Positions 49,064 through 58,261 of a stretch of DNA of 64,000 nucleotides are shown here, piece by piece. Position 1 is the stretch's first letter; each line of letters starts with the position of its first letter. The position numbers and the translations under genes were made by a program. Under the pieces are notes generated by a model. It saw only the letters and a list, made by a program, of their open reading frames with translations. It was not told the origin of the DNA and searched no databases. The stretch comes from Acidobacteriota bacterium (GTDB lineage Bacteria; Acidobacteriota; Terriglobia; Terriglobales; Acidobacteriaceae). The stretch covers positions 86,590 through 150,589 of the forward strand of contig JAKATU010000065.1 of NCBI GenBank assembly GCA_021818585.1, given 5' to 3'.

Positions 49064-50968
49064 TCAGATCACAACTTCCGATGCAGTCTCTGCGGGCACA
49101 CCATTTGCGGGAAAGAAAACCCGGAACACAGTCCCCGTTCCACCACCTTGCCCCGTGACCCGGCTGCGCACTGCGATTCTCGCCTGGTGTTTGCGCAGAA
49201 TCTGAGCGCTCACCCACAAGCCCAGTCCAGTTCCTGTCGCTTCCTTGGTTGTATAAAACGGCTCGAAAATATGCGGCAGAGTCTCTGAGGGAACCCCGCA
49301 GCCAGTGTCGGCAATGGTTACCAGCACTCCTTCCTGCTCAGGCGCCTTCACCTCATGAGCCTTCCGAATCCGAATCATGAGCTGCCCGCCATTTGGCATC
49401 ATCGAATCCACAGCGTTGGAAATGAGATTCGTGAACAGTTGCCGTATCTCGCCGGAAAAACAGAACAGGCTTGCGTCGGTGTCATACTCCCGCATCACCT
49501 TGATCTGCATAGCAATCAACCGGCCCTGGTGCAAAGCCAGCACGGAATCCATCAACTCGCCCAGCTTCGCCGCGCTTGGCAGCGTCGACTGCCGATAAAA
49601 GCGCAGCGTCTGCTGCGTGATCTCGGAGACCCGCCCCAGTTCATGCTGCGCCATCTCAACATATTGCGCGGACTCCGCATCCAGATCCGCCTGCTGGATC
49701 AGGTACAGCAGATTCGTCACCGCTTCCAGAGGATTATTGATCTCATGCGCAATGGACGCAGCCAGACGGCCCGTCGCCGCCAGCTTCTCCGTCTTGCGCA
49801 GCGCTTCCTCTGACTGCTTGCGCCCAGTCGCATCCACCAGCACCGCGCCTACCCAACGAATCGGCTCATCCTCAGTCCCAATCGGATACAGGTTCACAAT
49901 CCACGTCTTGCGATGCGAAGCAGTTGTTCCGGAATTCCCCGGCTCGCTCGCATCCATCTCAAGTTCCAGATCCCGGACCGGCTCGCCGCCCTCCAGCACT
50001 CGCTCCAACCCAAGATCCAGCCGCTTACCCGGCAGTCCGGGAAATACCTCCGTCACGAGCTTTCCGGTATACCGGCTCACCGCCAGCCCGTTCATCTTCG
50101 CGAGGAATGTATTCACCCGCACTACCCGATGCCGGCGGTCAAAAAACGCGAATCCAATCGGCGCATTCGCCAGGATCGAATCCAGCAGAGCCAGCGTCTC
50201 CCGCGATTGCGCACGCTGCTCCTGGATGGTCAGAATCAGGCGGTTGAAAGCTTGCGTCAGCTCGCCCACCTCGTTATCCGCCTGCATCGCCAGTGGCAGT
50301 GCGGTCTTGTCCTCCGGATTCCGGATCAGCTGCCTCGTCGACTTCAGCAACAGAGCCAGCGGTCGCGCAATATTGTTCGCCAACAGACCGGCCAGCCAGG
50401 TACACCCCGCGAGCGCGATAATCGCTGCAAACAGGGTAATCCGCAGCGTTTGGTGCAGCTCCTGCAAATCCGGCTTCACTGACGGCAGCACGATCACGTA
50501 GCCGTAAATCACCCCGTGCATGCGCATCGCCGCAATCGCCGCGTTTGCCTGTCCATGCTTATTGATGCTAAGTAATGACTGCTGTGAAGTAGCCGCCTGT
50601 GCAAGGCTCAAAGCAGGAAATGTAACGTTCTCCTCCGCGCTCATCGCCAGCAATTTTCCATTCGGGTCGAGGATCTCAATACCCTTGACGCCTGGATCAT
50701 GCCGAGCCCCAGCCAGCACTCCGGCCAACGCCGCGCTGTCGCCGTCATGCAGCGCCGCCGCTCCTTCCGCCGCAGAAAGACTCGCTTCGTACAAGGCCCG
50801 GCGGCCCGTCCGAACCAGTAACTCTGAGCGCTCGGCACGTAGCAGCAGCATCACAAATACGCCCAGCACAATCAGTTCCAGCATCACCAGCCCGGCGACA
50901 AGCTGGCCGCGCACAGAGCGCGGCCAGAGCCACCGAAACCGCGATGTGAAGCGCTTCTCGCTGCTCAT
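49064..50968 (-). CDS. Sensor histidine kinase (HAMP-PAS-HisKA-HATPase)
   Basis: A 634-residue membrane kinase. TM1 near residues 22-44 (LVAGLVMLELIVLGVFVMLLL), an extracytoplasmic sensor of about 135 residues, TM2 around 180-200, HAMP (LANNIARPLALLLKSTRQLI), PAS (ILANAPIGFAFFDRRHRVV), HisKA with H408 in SIAHEINNPLEAV, and HATPase_c with NLISNAVDSM, DTGCGVP and GTGLGLWV. No response regulator adjoins it. It begins one base after the ypdA-like gene stop, so the two form an operon, suggesting a link to thiol/redox state (inference). Confidence 0.94.
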   Translation of the reverse strand: MSSEKRFTSRFRWLWPRSVRGQLVAGLVMLELIVLGVFVMLLLRAERSELLVRTGRRALYEASLSAAEGAAALHDGDSAALAGVLAGARHDPGVKGIEILDPNGKLLAMSAEENVTFPALSLAQAATSQQSLLSINKHGQANAAIAAMRMHGVIYGYVIVLPSVKPDLQELHQTLRITLFAAIIALAGCTWLAGLLANNIARPLALLLKSTRQLIRNPEDKTALPLAMQADNEVGELTQAFNRLILTIQEQRAQSRETLALLDSILANAPIGFAFFDRRHRVVRVNTFLAKMNGLAVSRYTGKLVTEVFPGLPGKRLDLGLERVLEGGEPVRDLELEMDASEPGNSGTTASHRKTWIVNLYPIGTEDEPIRWVGAVLVDATGRKQSEEALRKTEKLAATGRLAASIAHEINNPLEAVTNLLYLIQQADLDAESAQYVEMAQHELGRVSEITQQTLRFYRQSTLPSAAKLGELMDSVLALHQGRLIAMQIKVMREYDTDASLFCFSGEIRQLFTNLISNAVDSMMPNGGQLMIRIRKAHEVKAPEQEGVLVTIADTGCGVPSETLPHIFEPFYTTKEATGTGLGLWVSAQILRKHQARIAVRSRVTGQGGGTGTVFRVFFPANGVPAETASEVVI

Positions 50969-50969
50969 C

Positions 50970-51992
50970 TCACTCCTTGGCGCCCGTCGCTACCGGCGCT
51001 CCAAGTTTCTGGCTGATCCCATCCGCAATCTGCTGACCATGGAAACGTCCGTTTTCAATAAAAATCTCATTCGTTCGCGCACCGGCTACGATCACGCCCG
51101 CCAGGTAGATACCCGGCACGTTGCTCTCCAGTGTCTTGGCGTCATACACAGGCGTGTGATCCTTACCCTCCATGCGAACTCCCAGCGACTCGATGAACGA
51201 AAAATCCGGTCGATACCCTGTCATTGCAAACACAAAATCATTGGCGATCGTCTTCATACCGGAGGGTGTCTCCAGCGTTACGCTATCCAGCCCTACCTCC
51301 GTAACTCGTGTCGAAAAATGCGCCGCGACCTCCCCATTTTTGATGCGGTTTTCAATATCAGGCTTAATCCAATACTTCACATGCCGGTGTATCTCCGCTT
51401 CTCGATGCACAAGAGTAACGCGCGCGCCATGCCGCCAAAGCTCCAGTGCCGCAATGGCCGCTGAATTCTTTCCTCCCACCACCAGCACGTCCTGGTCGTA
51501 ATACGGGTGAGGATCAGTGTAATAATGCATCACCTTCGGCAGCTCTTCACCCGGCACATGCAGCAAATTTGGAATATCGTAATATCCCGTCGCCAAAATC
51601 AGCTTCTGTGCCCTATACGTCTTCTCGCGCCCGAACCGGTCTGCCGTCCGCACCCGAAAATCACCATCCTTGCCTTCTGCTCCGGCAATCGTCTCATACT
51701 GGCGAACATCCAACCGGTAGCGCATCGCCACCTTGCGGTAATACTCCAGCGCTTCGTTCCGGTTCGGCTTCGCATGCGGACTCGGAAACGGAATATTCCC
51801 GATCTCCAACAACTCAGACGTCGTAAAAAATGTCATGTGCGACGGGTAATGGAATAACGAGTTGCACAAGCATCCCTTGTCCACCACCGTGACCCGGTAA
51901 CCGGCCTCCTGCACGTCAATTGCACACGCCAGCCCCGTCGGCCCCGCGCCAATCACAAGAACATCTGCTACGAGTGATCTTCCACCTTGCAT
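50970..51992 (-). CDS. ypdA: YpdA-family FAD/NAD(P) oxidoreductase (putative bacillithiol disulfide reductase)
   Basis: A 340-residue flavoprotein. FAD motif VIGAGPTGLACAID near residue 14, NADPH motif VLVVGGKNSAAIAALEL, and YpdA-specific stretches FHYPSHMTFFTTSELLEIGN, LPKVMHYYTDPHPYYDQDV and IFIENGRFHGQQIA. Firmicute YpdA/Bdr reduces bacillithiol disulfide and uses a Cys in the GGGPCG loop; here that position is T19, and Cys residues occur instead at 23, 41 and 43 (GCLC). The mechanism may therefore differ. Bacillithiol synthesis genes are not in this window. First gene of an operon with the downstream kinase. Confidence 0.85.
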   Translation of the reverse strand: MQGGRSLVADVLVIGAGPTGLACAIDVQEAGYRVTVVDKGCLCNSLFHYPSHMTFFTTSELLEIGNIPFPSPHAKPNRNEALEYYRKVAMRYRLDVRQYETIAGAEGKDGDFRVRTADRFGREKTYRAQKLILATGYYDIPNLLHVPGEELPKVMHYYTDPHPYYDQDVLVVGGKNSAAIAALELWRHGARVTLVHREAEIHRHVKYWIKPDIENRIKNGEVAAHFSTRVTEVGLDSVTLETPSGMKTIANDFVFAMTGYRPDFSFIESLGVRMEGKDHTPVYDAKTLESNVPGIYLAGVIVAGARTNEIFIENGRFHGQQIADGISQKLGAPVATGAKE

Positions 51993-52092
51993 ACCAGTAG
52001 CTTAGACGATTCACGCAAGCCCTTCTCCTCATAAATCTCAACTCAGCAAGCCGCCAGCTCCAGCCAACGCTCATTCTCTTGCAAAAATACAA

Positions 52093-52117
52093 AGGCCGCG
52101 CCTCTTCAGCGCGGCCT
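52093..52117. terminator. GC-rich hairpin, probable terminator
   Basis: 9-base stem AGGCCGCGC/GCGCGGCCT with a 7-base loop. On the minus strand it lies 37 bases past the stop of the 263-residue protein gene and is followed by TTTGTATTTTTG. No strong T-run on the plus strand. Confidence 0.65.
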
Positions 52118-52153
52118 GGATTCGCAATTCTCAGTCGAATCGCCTGGCTTTGA

Positions 52154-52945
52154 CTACTTCCTGCCACCCAGCAACCGGTAATCCCGGCGATGGTGGAAAC
52201 GATACACAAGGTCAATCTGCCAGCCCTTGTTGTATTGCTGCTCTCCGCCAAAAGTGGTCAGCACAAAATCTGGCGAAAGTCGGACTGCCAGCCCCGGACT
52301 CACGTTGTAATCCACAGATACTCCCGCATCCATGGTAGGTGCCCATTCGTCCTGGTACAGGCCCACCGTCTGCGGAGGAAGCCCATTCAGGTTATCGCTG
52401 AACTTGCCCTCGGCTACGCCACCTAGCACCTGCGCCGTCCAGCCCCAGTGCTGCCCGCGGAAAAACCGGTACGTCGGGCCACCAAGGTACATGTACTGCG
52501 CGATATTCGGCTCGTATGCCTGGTTGATCGCGTGCGTATTCGTGAACGCCTTTCCGTAATACCCGCGAACCTCGCCCTGCACACCCCAGTTGCTGCTTCC
52601 CAGGTAGTCCGTAAAGCCCAGGTTCCACTCCGCTTCCTGGTTATGCTGCAACGTCGAACCGGGACGGAAACGCAAATACCCACCGCCACCAAAAATCTCG
52701 TACTTGTAGTTGTAAGTCTGCGCGATAATCTGCCGAATCCGGGCCCGACGCCGAGCCTCAAGACGCTTTTGCGCCTCCAGCAGAACCTGCGCCCGCTCTT
52801 GCGTGGATTGCTTCGAGAACTGCTCATACTGCTGCTGAGAATTGGACTCCGGCAACTGCTGCTGCGCGTAGCTCACCGCAGGAAATACAAAAGCCAATGC
52901 CAGAATCGGACACGCTGCGTATCCGAAAAACTTGCGAAACCACAT
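52154..52945 (-). CDS. Exported envelope protein, unknown family
   Basis: A 263-residue protein with a signal peptide (FGYAACPILALAFVFPAVSYAQ), a short Gln/Arg-rich helix of about 45 residues (ERAQVLLEAQKRLEARRRAR), then alternating aromatic strands of a beta-barrel (YEIFGGGGYLRFRPG, WGVQGEVRGYYG, DAGVSVDYNVSPGLAVRLSP, WQIDLVYRFHH). Looks like an acidobacterial outer-membrane barrel with a periplasmic helix. No family recognised. Own terminator downstream; monocistronic between ypdA and the large TonB receptor gene. Confidence 0.7.
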   Translation of the reverse strand: MWFRKFFGYAACPILALAFVFPAVSYAQQQLPESNSQQQYEQFSKQSTQERAQVLLEAQKRLEARRRARIRQIIAQTYNYKYEIFGGGGYLRFRPGSTLQHNQEAEWNLGFTDYLGSSNWGVQGEVRGYYGKAFTNTHAINQAYEPNIAQYMYLGGPTYRFFRGQHWGWTAQVLGGVAEGKFSDNLNGLPPQTVGLYQDEWAPTMDAGVSVDYNVSPGLAVRLSPDFVLTTFGGEQQYNKGWQIDLVYRFHHRRDYRLLGGRK

Positions 52946-53147
52946 GAATCTGTTAGCCCTCCACGACTCACTGCCACCGAGGGACAGAAAAGCCAGAATT
53001 TGCCTGTTTCTCCATTAAATCAGATTTCCTCTCCCCATAAGCCTGACCTGCGCCGCCCTGCCCGGCTTTTCGGTTTTCCGCCACTGAAAAATGCCGGATC
53101 ACCCCTGTTTACCTCTGTTGTATGACGTCTGGCGCCCTCAAAAAGAA

Positions 53148-53170
53148 AAGCGCCGGGCTGTCCGGCGCTT
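53148..53170. terminator. Hairpin terminator after TonB receptor
   Basis: 9-base stem AAGCGCCGG/CCGGCGCTT, 5-base loop, followed on the minus strand by TTCTTTTTG. It follows the natural (frame-corrected) end of the receptor gene at 53191 by 21 bases, supporting that end as the original one. Confidence 0.8.
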
Positions 53171-53190
53171 CTCCTGGTTTGTGCTTCGAT

Positions 53191-53336
53191 TCAGAAGCCG
53201 TAACGCAGGGCAAACTGCATTACCCTGGGTGACGTCAGCAGTGCACTTGCCACCCCGAGATTCCCCGCCGTCAACTGGCTGCCAATGGAGGCGGGGTCAA
53301 AACGCACCGTGTTGGTCGCGTTGTAGACCTCCCATG
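53191..53336 (-). pseudogene. Out-of-frame C-terminal end of the TonB receptor
   Basis: Continues the receptor in the +1 frame after the T7 run: SWEVYNATNTVRFDPASIGS through LLTSPRVMQFALRYGF, with the final aromatic residue expected for a BAM-assembled barrel. It has no start of its own and belongs to the upstream CDS. Confidence 0.85.
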
Positions 53337-56300
53337 AAAAAAAGAAGATTCCCGTAGGGCAGCTTCCAGGTCTTGTCCAGCCCGCTGTCGATGTCGAAGT
53401 AGCCATCACCACGGAAACGGTTGCGCTCACCTGCCTCACCAGGATAAGGAAGCCGAATCGGCGAGCCCGTATTCACGCCTGAATTGATCGCAGAAGGATC
53501 GGCAAAGAACTGCGGTGAGCCATTGTTGTCAAAGTGGCGCTTCATCTGGACCTTGCCGGTCACAACGCCATAGGCTTCTTGCTGCCAGTTGGTTGTCCAG
53601 CCGGGTTCAAACAATGTGAACGGCAGACCGCTGCTCACGCGCGCAATGCCAGAAAGCTGCCAGCCGCCAATAAATACGTCTGCCAGCCGGTGCCCCGTCG
53701 CAAAGTACTGACGACCCGCGCCAAACGGCAACTGATACACAAACTGTCCAGTCAGCAGATGACGCGTGTCAAAATCCGAAGAAGCACGGTTCAATTGCGG
53801 TTCCCACGTATCTTCAATGGAACTGAAAGAGCCGTTCGGGTTGCTGAACTCCGTGTTCCGCTCCGCGTCCGATCCTTCGTCTATGGAGTGCGACAAGGTA
53901 TAGCTGACGGCAAACTCCAACCCATGGCCAACAGGATGCTTCAGCGTAATCTGCCCAGCATTGTAGTAGCTCATGCCCATTGCCGAAAGCGCATACAGCG
54001 ACGAGAACTGCCCTTGCCAGAAATGCGGTACCCAATTACTGGGAACTGGGTAAGGTTGCCCTCCCGGAGGGCCATAGTTTGGACCATAATTGAAGAAATC
54101 CAGGTCAGCCAAAGCTGTCGTGGCACCCAGATTAGCTCGGAACGGGGCCCACTCCAGGTCATATATCGCCTGCGTTGCGCTCTCTCCCGGGTACTCCAGA
54201 TTCTGCATCCATGGGAAAACATCTTCAAAATACTTGATGGGGCTGACCGAAGGAGTTCCCGGAACATTGTTTGCGTTTGACACTCCACCATTCTCATCCA
54301 CGTCCTTGGAGAGCTGCGCACCGGCGGCATAGTAGTCGCCACCACCGTTGGTATCCACAAAGTCCACCGGATTTGCCAGATCCAGCGCCTGGAGCAGGTG
54401 CCGACCCAGCGTTCCTACATACGAAACTTCCAGCGAGAAGTTGTGACCCAGTTGCCGCTCAAAGGAAGCGTCAAACGATTCCGTGTAAGGGGTCTTCATC
54501 TGACTGTCCAGACCCCACGTAATTGCAAAATTATAGGGGTTGGGCTCAAACGGGAATGATGCCGTCGCCGGAGGCGTCCCGTTGTTGAACGGCAGCGTCG
54601 TCCGGCTTACGAAGCGTGGAGCGGTTTCCGTCGTGTATTGGCCGGCTGGATTCGAGACCGCGCTGCTCACACCATAGGATCCGTTCTGGTCGAACGTGTT
54701 TACAAGAGCTTCACCAAAGTGATCGTAATAAATACCGAATCCCGCGCGAATGGACATCTTGCTGCCCAGCGCGTATGCAATCGAAACACGCGGTGCAATA
54801 TCGTTCTTCCGCATTGGATAGTACCCAGGCTTACCGTAATAAGGCCCCGTGGGAGCGAACACAAGGTCTGGCTCGTATATCTGCCCCTTGAGCGCTTCCG
54901 ACTCGCGCGTCTCAAACCACGCGTGCGTATCAATCGTGGGCGCAACTTCCTGCCCACTGGTTTCCCACGGTGTCCCCAGCAGCGTGTGCCGTATGCCAAA
55001 GATAATCGTAAGGGCTGCCGTTGGCCGCCACGTGTCCTGCAGGTAATATTCCATTTCCTGTGAACGATAATGCCGTGTGATGAATGCGCCATCCGGAAGC
55101 AGACTACCGCTCGTTGGGCTCGTAATCTGGTAGTTGTATATGTTATTCACTTCGGGGACCACACCCACCAGGTTCGCAAACGCAATCTGGTAAGAGTTCC
55201 CGAAGCCCTGATCGTACGTCGGCTCACCAATGGTTGCAGGATCGGGTGGGCTGCCACCCAGCCAGTAAGGATTACTCGTAGCGTTTTGGAACGAGTTCAC
55301 GTCGGACGAACGGTTCTGCGTAATGAACCGATAGTTCAGGCCAAACTGGAAATCGTTCTTCCCATGATTCCAATTGAGATTGTCCACTACGTTATGCACC
55401 GGAACCGACAGAATCGTAGTGCGCGTTTCTGCCGTCGCGGTATCCAGAAAACGAAAATCTACATAGTCCCCGACGCCCACGCCGCGTGTACTGTTCCCCT
55501 GGCGAATGTAGCCGTATCGAAGATCATTCACGAGATTGGGCGAAATCACCCACGTGTCGCCGGCAATAATGCCCTTCGTATTATCCTCGAACACGCTCGA
55601 CGGACCCTGTCCTGGGAACTGCTCCGGATTCTGCGCCGTATCCTTCTGCAACTGGGCGCGAATGAATAGGTGCTGCGAATCATTCGGAGTCCAGTCGATC
55701 TTTACAAGTGACGTATTCTCCGTACGCGGATTGGGTGAAGCAAATGAGTAAGACGCTTCATTCAAGCCGTCACCCGTCAAAAGACCATTCGGCAAAGGAA
55801 CCGAATTAAAGTACTTGAGCGCTTCGGGATCAGGACCGGGACCATATGGATACGAGGAAGTGTTGCATACTTGGCAACCAGCATCCAGCTCCGCCACTTG
55901 ACTCGGGTCCAGCGTTACGTTCTGAATACCGTTGGCTGTGTCACCTTCATAAGTAAGATAACCTTCACGGTAAAGCTTGGTGGGAACCGTCCGAATCTGC
56001 TGTGAATCTTCAGCCTGCCGCGTTCCTTCATAGTTCGCGAAAAAATACAGCTTGTTTTTCTTGATCGGTCCACCCAGGTCCACGCCAAAAATGTTACGGA
56101 TCAGCTTGCCGGGAATATTCGGTTCGCCGCTCTCCAACTCCGCCTGCTTGTTGAACCAGTTGTTGGCCACCGTCATCGTCGGACGGTTGTACTCGTACAA
56201 CGCCCCGTGGAAATGGTTCGTTCCGGACTTGGTCACCATCGATACCTGTGCGCCGGCAGAGTAACCGGCTGTAGCTGTGCCGTTCGAGGTCGTAACGCGG

Positions 56301-56956
56301 AATTCTTCAATCGAATCCTGCGTCTCACGCAGAACGCCCGTAAACGCATAATTGTTAATTTGATCGTTGTCGTCGATGCCATCTGTCGTCACGTTGCTCT
56401 GATCGGAACGTACGCCGTTCACCGCTCCGCTCCGGCTGTCGCCACTCGGATTCGTGTTCGGCAAATACAACACGCCGGGCTGCAACGAAAGCAGGTCCGG
56501 CACATTGCGCGTTTCGCTCGGCAGTGCCTGGATCGTCGCATTATTCATTGAACCGCCGAGCTCGGCATTGGTCGTGTTCAGTGTCTGCGCTTCAGCACTT
56601 ACGTTCACAACCTGCTTCGTCGCCTGTACGCTCATCTTAAAGTTAATCGTTGCAGGCTGAGCCACAAGCAGTTCAGCCTCCTTCGTTTGTGGAGCGAAGC
56701 CTTCCGTACTGACCGTGATGGTGTACGTAGATGGCGTAATTTGCTCAAACCCATACGTACCGGTTGCATCCGCTGTCGTCGTCAACGACTTGTGGTTTAT
56801 TGTATCGGTGATAGTTACTTTAGCCCCTGGGATCACAGCGCCACTGGGATCGCGCACAACCCCATGCAGGGACGTGGTTGCCGTCTGCGCCCATGCCAGC
56901 GATGCCAGCCCGCAGATAGCTACGGTAATAGACAGTAATCTGAGAAACTTTGCCAC
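53297..56956 (-). CDS. Oar-like TonB-dependent receptor, C-terminus frameshifted
   Basis: A 1219-residue outer-membrane receptor: signal peptide to about residue 23 (LAWAQ), carboxypeptidase-regulatory-like domain (TTSLHGVVRDPSGAVIPGAK, residues 25-110), plug (ELGGSMNNATIQALPSETRN) and a very large barrel. The type is abundant in Acidobacteriota. GTG 56956 has GGAGGT four bases upstream. The frame as written ends at 53297 after an out-of-frame tail. At a seven-A run (plus strand 53337-53343) deleting one base joins it to the expected C-terminus FSWEVYNATNTVRF ... MQFALRYGF, ending at 53191. Thus the natural protein would be about 1254 residues. Sequencing error, phase variation or slippage are all possible. 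Confidence 0.9.
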   Translation of the reverse strand: MAKFLRLLSITVAICGLASLAWAQTATTSLHGVVRDPSGAVIPGAKVTITDTINHKSLTTTADATGTYGFEQITPSTYTITVSTEGFAPQTKEAELLVAQPATINFKMSVQATKQVVNVSAEAQTLNTTNAELGGSMNNATIQALPSETRNVPDLLSLQPGVLYLPNTNPSGDSRSGAVNGVRSDQSNVTTDGIDDNDQINNYAFTGVLRETQDSIEEFRVTTSNGTATAGYSAGAQVSMVTKSGTNHFHGALYEYNRPTMTVANNWFNKQAELESGEPNIPGKLIRNIFGVDLGGPIKKNKLYFFANYEGTRQAEDSQQIRTVPTKLYREGYLTYEGDTANGIQNVTLDPSQVAELDAGCQVCNTSSYPYGPGPDPEALKYFNSVPLPNGLLTGDGLNEASYSFASPNPRTENTSLVKIDWTPNDSQHLFIRAQLQKDTAQNPEQFPGQGPSSVFEDNTKGIIAGDTWVISPNLVNDLRYGYIRQGNSTRGVGVGDYVDFRFLDTATAETRTTILSVPVHNVVDNLNWNHGKNDFQFGLNYRFITQNRSSDVNSFQNATSNPYWLGGSPPDPATIGEPTYDQGFGNSYQIAFANLVGVVPEVNNIYNYQITSPTSGSLLPDGAFITRHYRSQEMEYYLQDTWRPTAALTIIFGIRHTLLGTPWETSGQEVAPTIDTHAWFETRESEALKGQIYEPDLVFAPTGPYYGKPGYYPMRKNDIAPRVSIAYALGSKMSIRAGFGIYYDHFGEALVNTFDQNGSYGVSSAVSNPAGQYTTETAPRFVSRTTLPFNNGTPPATASFPFEPNPYNFAITWGLDSQMKTPYTESFDASFERQLGHNFSLEVSYVGTLGRHLLQALDLANPVDFVDTNGGGDYYAAGAQLSKDVDENGGVSNANNVPGTPSVSPIKYFEDVFPWMQNLEYPGESATQAIYDLEWAPFRANLGATTALADLDFFNYGPNYGPPGGQPYPVPSNWVPHFWQGQFSSLYALSAMGMSYYNAGQITLKHPVGHGLEFAVSYTLSHSIDEGSDAERNTEFSNPNGSFSSIEDTWEPQLNRASSDFDTRHLLTGQFVYQLPFGAGRQYFATGHRLADVFIGGWQLSGIARVSSGLPFTLFEPGWTTNWQQEAYGVVTGKVQMKRHFDNNGSPQFFADPSAINSGVNTGSPIRLPYPGEAGERNRFRGDGYFDIDSGLDKTWKLPYGNLLFFMGGLQRDQHGAF

Positions 56957-57259
56957 ACTTACCTCCAGGTAACACTTGCAACATACTGCTGGTTGAGCCC
57001 ACTACGTTGTGGGCGATCTATTTTTTGGTGAGCAACAGTTTCCGGCAGGTCACATAAAGATTCAATGAAAATTTTTAATCCCTTTGCGGAATGACGAGGC
57101 AGCCTGTTGCCGAGATCAGCAATCAGATGCACCTATCAGTAACTTCGGATGAACTCATCGCATGGCAGAGACCTGCCACGACCCTGGATCTACCTACCCC
57201 CACCCAGAGGCAGGCTAATCAACGACTTAGCAACGAATTGCAATAAAATAAAACGACGG
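56957..57259. other. Leader region of the TonB receptor gene
   Basis: About 300 bases between the receptor start and the stop of the epimerase gene, both minus strand. Holds the receptor ribosome site (GGAGGT) and presumably its promoter; no further feature recognised. Confidence 0.35.
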
Positions 57260-58231
57260 TCAACTCTTCGCCAAACCCGCAGGAACAGCCACCCCCAGCC
57301 GCCCGGCATACCACCCCACCGTCCGCCGCAGTCCCTCCACAAAGTCTATAGCCGGCGAATACCCAAGATCCTCGTGCGCCCGCTCAATCGCAGCCAGCGA
57401 ATGTTGGATGTCCCCGGTACGCGGAGGCCCAAACTTCATCTCACCCTCGAACCCCGTAATATCCTGCAGAATCCGAAATGTGTCCAGCAGGGAAAACCGC
57501 GTCCCGCAGGCTACGTTATACACCTTGCCACTCACCCGCTCCGCTGGTGCCATCGCCGCCAGCAGATTCGCATCCACTACATTGTCTATATAAGTAAAGT
57601 CCCGGCTCTGCAGACCATCCCCATTCGCCACGGGCGACTCATTCGACAGCATCGCCGTAATGAACTTCGCCAGCACGCCTGAATACGGAGAATTCGCCGC
57701 CTGGTATGGACCAAACACATTAAAGTACCGCAGGCTCACCGTCTCCAGTCCGTACACCCGGGTAAACGACTGCATATACAGTTCGCCTGTCAGCTTCTGC
57801 ACCGCATAAGGCGAAATCGGCGCCGGTGTCATCCCCTCATGCTTGGGCAGCGTCGGAGATTCTCCATAGGCCGACGAAGAAGCCGCATAAACCACCCGCC
57901 GTACCCTCGTCGCGCGCGCAGCCAGCAAAACAGACAGCATCCCCTCAATATTGTTTTGGTGGCTCGTCAGAGGATCCAGCACCGACTTCGGCACGGATGG
58001 CAACGCTGCTTCATGAAAAATCACCTCCACGCCTTCGCACAGCCGCTCCATCGCCGCGCCGTCGCGAATATCCGCCTCATGAAACTCCATCCGCTCGCTT
58101 ACCGGTGCCAGATTCTCCAGCTTGCCCGTGATCAGGTTGTCCACCCCAATCACCGCGTGCCCATCGCCAACCAGCCGCCGTGCAATCGCAGAACCCACAA
58201 AACCGGCCGCGCCCGTTACCAATACCCTCAT
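57260..58231 (-). CDS. UDP-sugar 4-epimerase-like NAD-dependent epimerase
   Basis: A 323-residue SDR epimerase. TGAAGFVGSAIARRL at residues 6-20, active SSSAYG, catalytic YAVQK (YxxxK) and YFNVFGPYQ, typical of UDP-GlcNAc 4-epimerases (WbpP/TviC/Gne group) rather than GalE, judged by the ALPSVPKSVLDPL segment. Likely converts UDP-GlcNAc(A) to UDP-GalNAc(A). It follows the nucleotide-sugar dehydrogenase by 30 bases on the same strand, the same pairing as tviB-tviC or wbpO-wbpP. Role: precursors for polysaccharide. Exact substrate is inference. Confidence 0.88.
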   Translation of the reverse strand: MRVLVTGAAGFVGSAIARRLVGDGHAVIGVDNLITGKLENLAPVSERMEFHEADIRDGAAMERLCEGVEVIFHEAALPSVPKSVLDPLTSHQNNIEGMLSVLLAARATRVRRVVYAASSSAYGESPTLPKHEGMTPAPISPYAVQKLTGELYMQSFTRVYGLETVSLRYFNVFGPYQAANSPYSGVLAKFITAMLSNESPVANGDGLQSRDFTYIDNVVDANLLAAMAPAERVSGKVYNVACGTRFSLLDTFRILQDITGFEGEMKFGPPRTGDIQHSLAAIERAHEDLGYSPAIDFVEGLRRTVGWYAGRLGVAVPAGLAKS

Positions 58232-58261
58232 GCCTGCCCCTGTAACCTTTTCCCGCCAACC

